64,000 nt of DNA from DATNPX01 sp036702975 (GTDB lineage: Bacteria; Cyanobacteriota; Vampirovibrionia; Obscuribacterales; Obscuribacteraceae). The stretch is from positions 62,001 through 126,000 of the forward strand of contig DATNPX010000030.1 in NCBI GenBank assembly GCA_036702975.1. Reading direction: 5' to 3'. Under the pieces are notes generated by a model, which ran no database searches, was not told where the DNA came from, and saw only the letters and a list, made by a program, of their open reading frames with translations. Positions 62,335 through 64,000 of this stretch are shown here, in pieces (within the stretch, counting starts at the first letter, position 1; every line of letters starts with the position of its first letter). The position numbers and the translations under genes were made by a program.

Positions 62335-62361
62335 ATGTGGTGCAGCGGTGAGGCACCACAT
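62335..62361 (+). promoter_or_regulatory. Perfect 9-bp hairpin upstream of the small gene
   Basis: ATGTGGTGC (62335-62343) pairs with GCACCACAT (62353-62361) around a 9-base loop. It lies about 60 bases before the 91-residue gene and lacks a T-run. Confidence 0.5.
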
Positions 62362-62422
62362 TTAGAGTCAAGAGGAAAGTCTAACTTGACATAAAGATAG
62401 TTTATAAGCATGCTGTAGTCAG

Positions 62423-62698
62423 GTGTTGGAGGGTAGGACGATCGACCAGGTTGAACAGTTTGATTTGTTGGAATTTCAACAGCGTGCTCGCGAAATATGC
62501 TGCCCGCAAAAGTTATTTCAGCTTTGGGAAGATGTATGTCGCCGATATGAGCGCTATGAGATCGGCCGGTATCAACTTGAAGAAATGAAGGATGTCATCT
62601 GGCCCAATCTCAAAGCTTTAACCACCTTACGGCGATGTGTGAACGATATTCCGCCAGTAAGTCGTGAAAATCAGGAAGTTACCAGGCAGAGTGCCTGA
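62423..62698 (+). CDS. Small hypothetical helical protein
   Basis: Not recognised. 91 residues, charged and predicted helical (QVEQFDLLEFQQRAREI, LWEDVCRRYERYEIGRYQ, LEEMKDVIWPNLKAL). No signal peptide. GTG start, or TTG one codon later; the ribosome site is weak. It lies 55 bases before the secreted protein gene on the same strand and may share its transcript. Confidence 0.5.
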   Translation: MLEGRTIDQVEQFDLLEFQQRAREICCPQKLFQLWEDVCRRYERYEIGRYQLEEMKDVIWPNLKALTTLRRCVNDIPPVSRENQEVTRQSA

Positions 62699-62753
62699 GC
62701 AAGTCGCCTGGATTATGGCTAAAATGTAGAGGTTGTTAGAGAAAGGTGATTCT

Positions 62754-64000
62754 CTGAAACTCCTACGCCTGGCTTGGTTTCTGTCTGTTGGCGCAACCGC
62801 TTTTTCGGCTGCGTATGCCGCGCCGGACTTCTCTGATGATAGTCACTTTACAGAGCGGGAAACAGCGCCGCCTGCACGCGTCCACTTATCGGACCAGGCG
62901 CGGCGTTCCGCCCAGCCTTCACCAAACGATGACTGGGACGCAGACCGTAAGGCTTTGATGAAAATGCCGGTACCGAGAATGGTCCCGTCGTCACCCGAAG
63001 ATGGCCAAACGGGGCAAGGCCAGGATGTTCGGCAATATTCTCCGTCTGCTCCCTATCAACTTCAAGATTTCGACACTGCCGGGAACGACTCGACAAAGAC
63101 TCTCGGTCCCGATGGCGACAGCAACGCCGAGTCTAACAGACGCACCGAACAGAATGTCCGAGCCGGCCGTCCGCGTACTCAAGCTGATGAAGTACCGCTA
63201 CAGCGCAAACCCCTCGCACTGCAAGGTGGTGTCTCGACCAAAGTGAATAACTTTGGCTCCGCGCAGGATCTGCGCGATGTAGGGGCTCAAGATGCTCACA
63301 TGTTCAATTTGTATGCTGGTTCACCACCACCGTATCCCGATCCGAAAATGGTTAGCCCGACTCTTTATCACAATTGGTTGAAGGAGACTCACAGCGAACT
63401 CGGTGTAACCGACAAGAGCGCTATCGTCGAGATCAAGGGACAGTGGGACGATTCGGGTCACATCCTGCATTACTTCGGTCTACCTTACACGCGCATCGGC
63501 ACTAATACTGTGGCTAAGTACGACTTCTCTCACGCTTCCGTAGCGATTGTCGATTGTGCAGGTAATTTAAATCAGGAGTCAGTCGATACGCTTCGCAGCT
63601 TCGTTTTCGACGGAGGTTATTTAGTTACCACCGACTGGGCACTCGATAATTTTCTAGTGAGAGCGTTTCCCGGTGCCATTGAATGGAATGGCGGTTACTC
63701 ATATCCGGATCTGGTCGATGCGATTATTGTCGAACCGAATCCAGATCTGATCAAGAATTGCGTGCCTCATGCTCGTTGGAAACTTGACGACAAGTGCCAA
63801 ACTGTAAAGGTTCGCAGACCTGAATATGTTCACGTGCTCGTTCGCAGCCCCATGTTATGCCGCCAAGATCCTGATGGACGCGGGATTTTGGCTTGCACAT
63901 TTCAATACGGCAAGGGGCAGGTTTTGCACGTTGTCGGCCATTTTGACATAAACTCGACGGGCACTTTCGTAAACTCGTTACCCGATCCGGCTCCTCGAAT
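62754..64000 (+). CDS. Secreted protein with class I glutamine-amidotransferase-like domain, cut by the window edge
   Basis: An open frame of 415 codons reaches the right edge. The N-terminus KLLRLAWFLSVGATAFSAAY ending AYA-APDF is a signal peptide. A Pro/Asp/Ser-rich linker (about 30-200) follows, then a domain from AIVEIKGQWDDSGHILHYFG through VAIVDCAGNLNQESVDTLRS, FVFDGGYLVTTDW and GQVLHVVGHFD. This resembles the Rossmann-like GATase-1/ThuA-type fold of uncharacterised exported proteins; no catalytic Cys-His pair is evident. AAAGGTG is placed best for a CTG start at 62754; TTG at 62733 is the alternative. Confidence 0.7.
   Translation, partial: MKLLRLAWFLSVGATAFSAAYAAPDFSDDSHFTERETAPPARVHLSDQARRSAQPSPNDDWDADRKALMKMPVPRMVPSSPEDGQTGQGQDVRQYSPSAPYQLQDFDTAGNDSTKTLGPDGDSNAESNRRTEQNVRAGRPRTQADEVPLQRKPLALQGGVSTKVNNFGSAQDLRDVGAQDAHMFNLYAGSPPPYPDPKMVSPTLYHNWLKETHSELGVTDKSAIVEIKGQWDDSGHILHYFGLPYTRIGTNTVAKYDFSHASVAIVDCAGNLNQESVDTLRSFVFDGGYLVTTDWALDNFLVRAFPGAIEWNGGYSYPDLVDAIIVEPNPDLIKNCVPHARWKLDDKCQTVKVRRPEYVHVLVRSPMLCRQDPDGRGILACTFQYGKGQVLHVVGHFDINSTGTFVNSLPDPAPR

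Larger units (their letters stand above)
61740..62422. other. Intergenic region of about 680 bases with repeats, no gene seen
   Basis: Short open frames on both strands lack family signatures or good ribosome sites. The stretch holds two direct-repeat sets and three hairpins listed separately. TTGACA at 62386-62391 is a perfect -35 match, but the nearest TATAAG is only 11 bases away, so no promoter is claimed. Confidence 0.5.

Noticed and set aside
62158..62361. Minus-strand frame of 67 codons in the repeat-rich gap
   Set aside because: Spans two hairpin arms, and its composition is unlike neighbouring genes.
62370..62400. GAGGAAAGTC resembling the RNase P RNA signature, and TTGACA as a promoter
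   Set aside because: The match to RNase P stops after ten bases and no P4 partner is seen; TTGACA has no -10 box at 16-18 bases.

Overview
The window reads as about 64 kb of bacterial chromosome of mixed content: a complete biosynthetic operon followed by signalling, repair, envelope and unknown genes. No rRNA, tRNA, transposase, integrase, phage gene or CRISPR array was recognised. Signal peptides, a CpxP/Spy-type periplasmic protein and secreted TPR proteins suggest a diderm (Gram-negative) envelope. Several traits fit the non-photosynthetic cyanobacterial sister lineages (Vampirovibrionia/Obscuribacterales): long secreted TPR proteins, a zinc-ribbon Ser/Thr kinase with an external repeat domain, DUF4388 and very large unknown proteins. 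That placement is an inference from style and is not proven by any single gene.

Region 1 (1-14.1 kb). After the 5' end of a TPR-like gene on the minus strand comes a tightly packed purine operon, purF-purC-purD-purN-purL-purQ-purM-purH-purE-purK, ending in a DJ-1/PfpI-family gene. Most junctions overlap or have gaps of 20 bases or less. Together these genes cover the route from PRPP to IMP except adenylosuccinate lyase (purB). PurL carries a PurS-like N-terminal part, while the glutaminase PurQ is separate. A 15-bp palindrome and a foldable three-way-junction leader precede purF.

Region 2 (14.1-29.8 kb). A divergent pair (Spy/CpxP-like protein and MarR regulator) shares a palindrome-rich intergenic region. 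A signalling block follows: a 1077-residue multi-receiver/HPt protein, an FHA protein ending in a degenerate nuclease-like domain, a 1112-residue double hybrid histidine kinase, a secreted TPR protein and a receiver-PAS protein. Several modules in this block have lost the catalytic or phospho-accepting residue.

Region 3 (29.8-43.1 kb). LigD (PE-ligase-polymerase order), a small XRE regulator, a GT4 glycosyltransferase, a large solitary DNA methyltransferase, a receiver-GGDEF-EAL cyclic-di-GMP enzyme, an LPG-synthase-type membrane protein, a patatin-like phospholipase and MutM with a Lys/Pro tail.

Region 4 (43.3-53 kb). A membrane Ser/Thr kinase, a second secreted TPR protein paralogous to the first, a Ca2+/cation exchanger, a Nudix hydrolase, glutamate dehydrogenase and a DUF4388/degenerate-GGDEF protein.

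Region 5 (53-64 kb). An unknown protein overlapping a MacroD-type macrodomain gene, a giant 1881-residue protein with a duplicated module of about 305 residues, a low-complexity small protein, a repeat- and hairpin-rich intergenic stretch, a small helical protein, and a secreted protein with a glutamine-amidotransferase-like fold that runs off the right edge. The unknown gene and the giant gene share an almost identical 17-18 bp element upstream. This part looks the least described.
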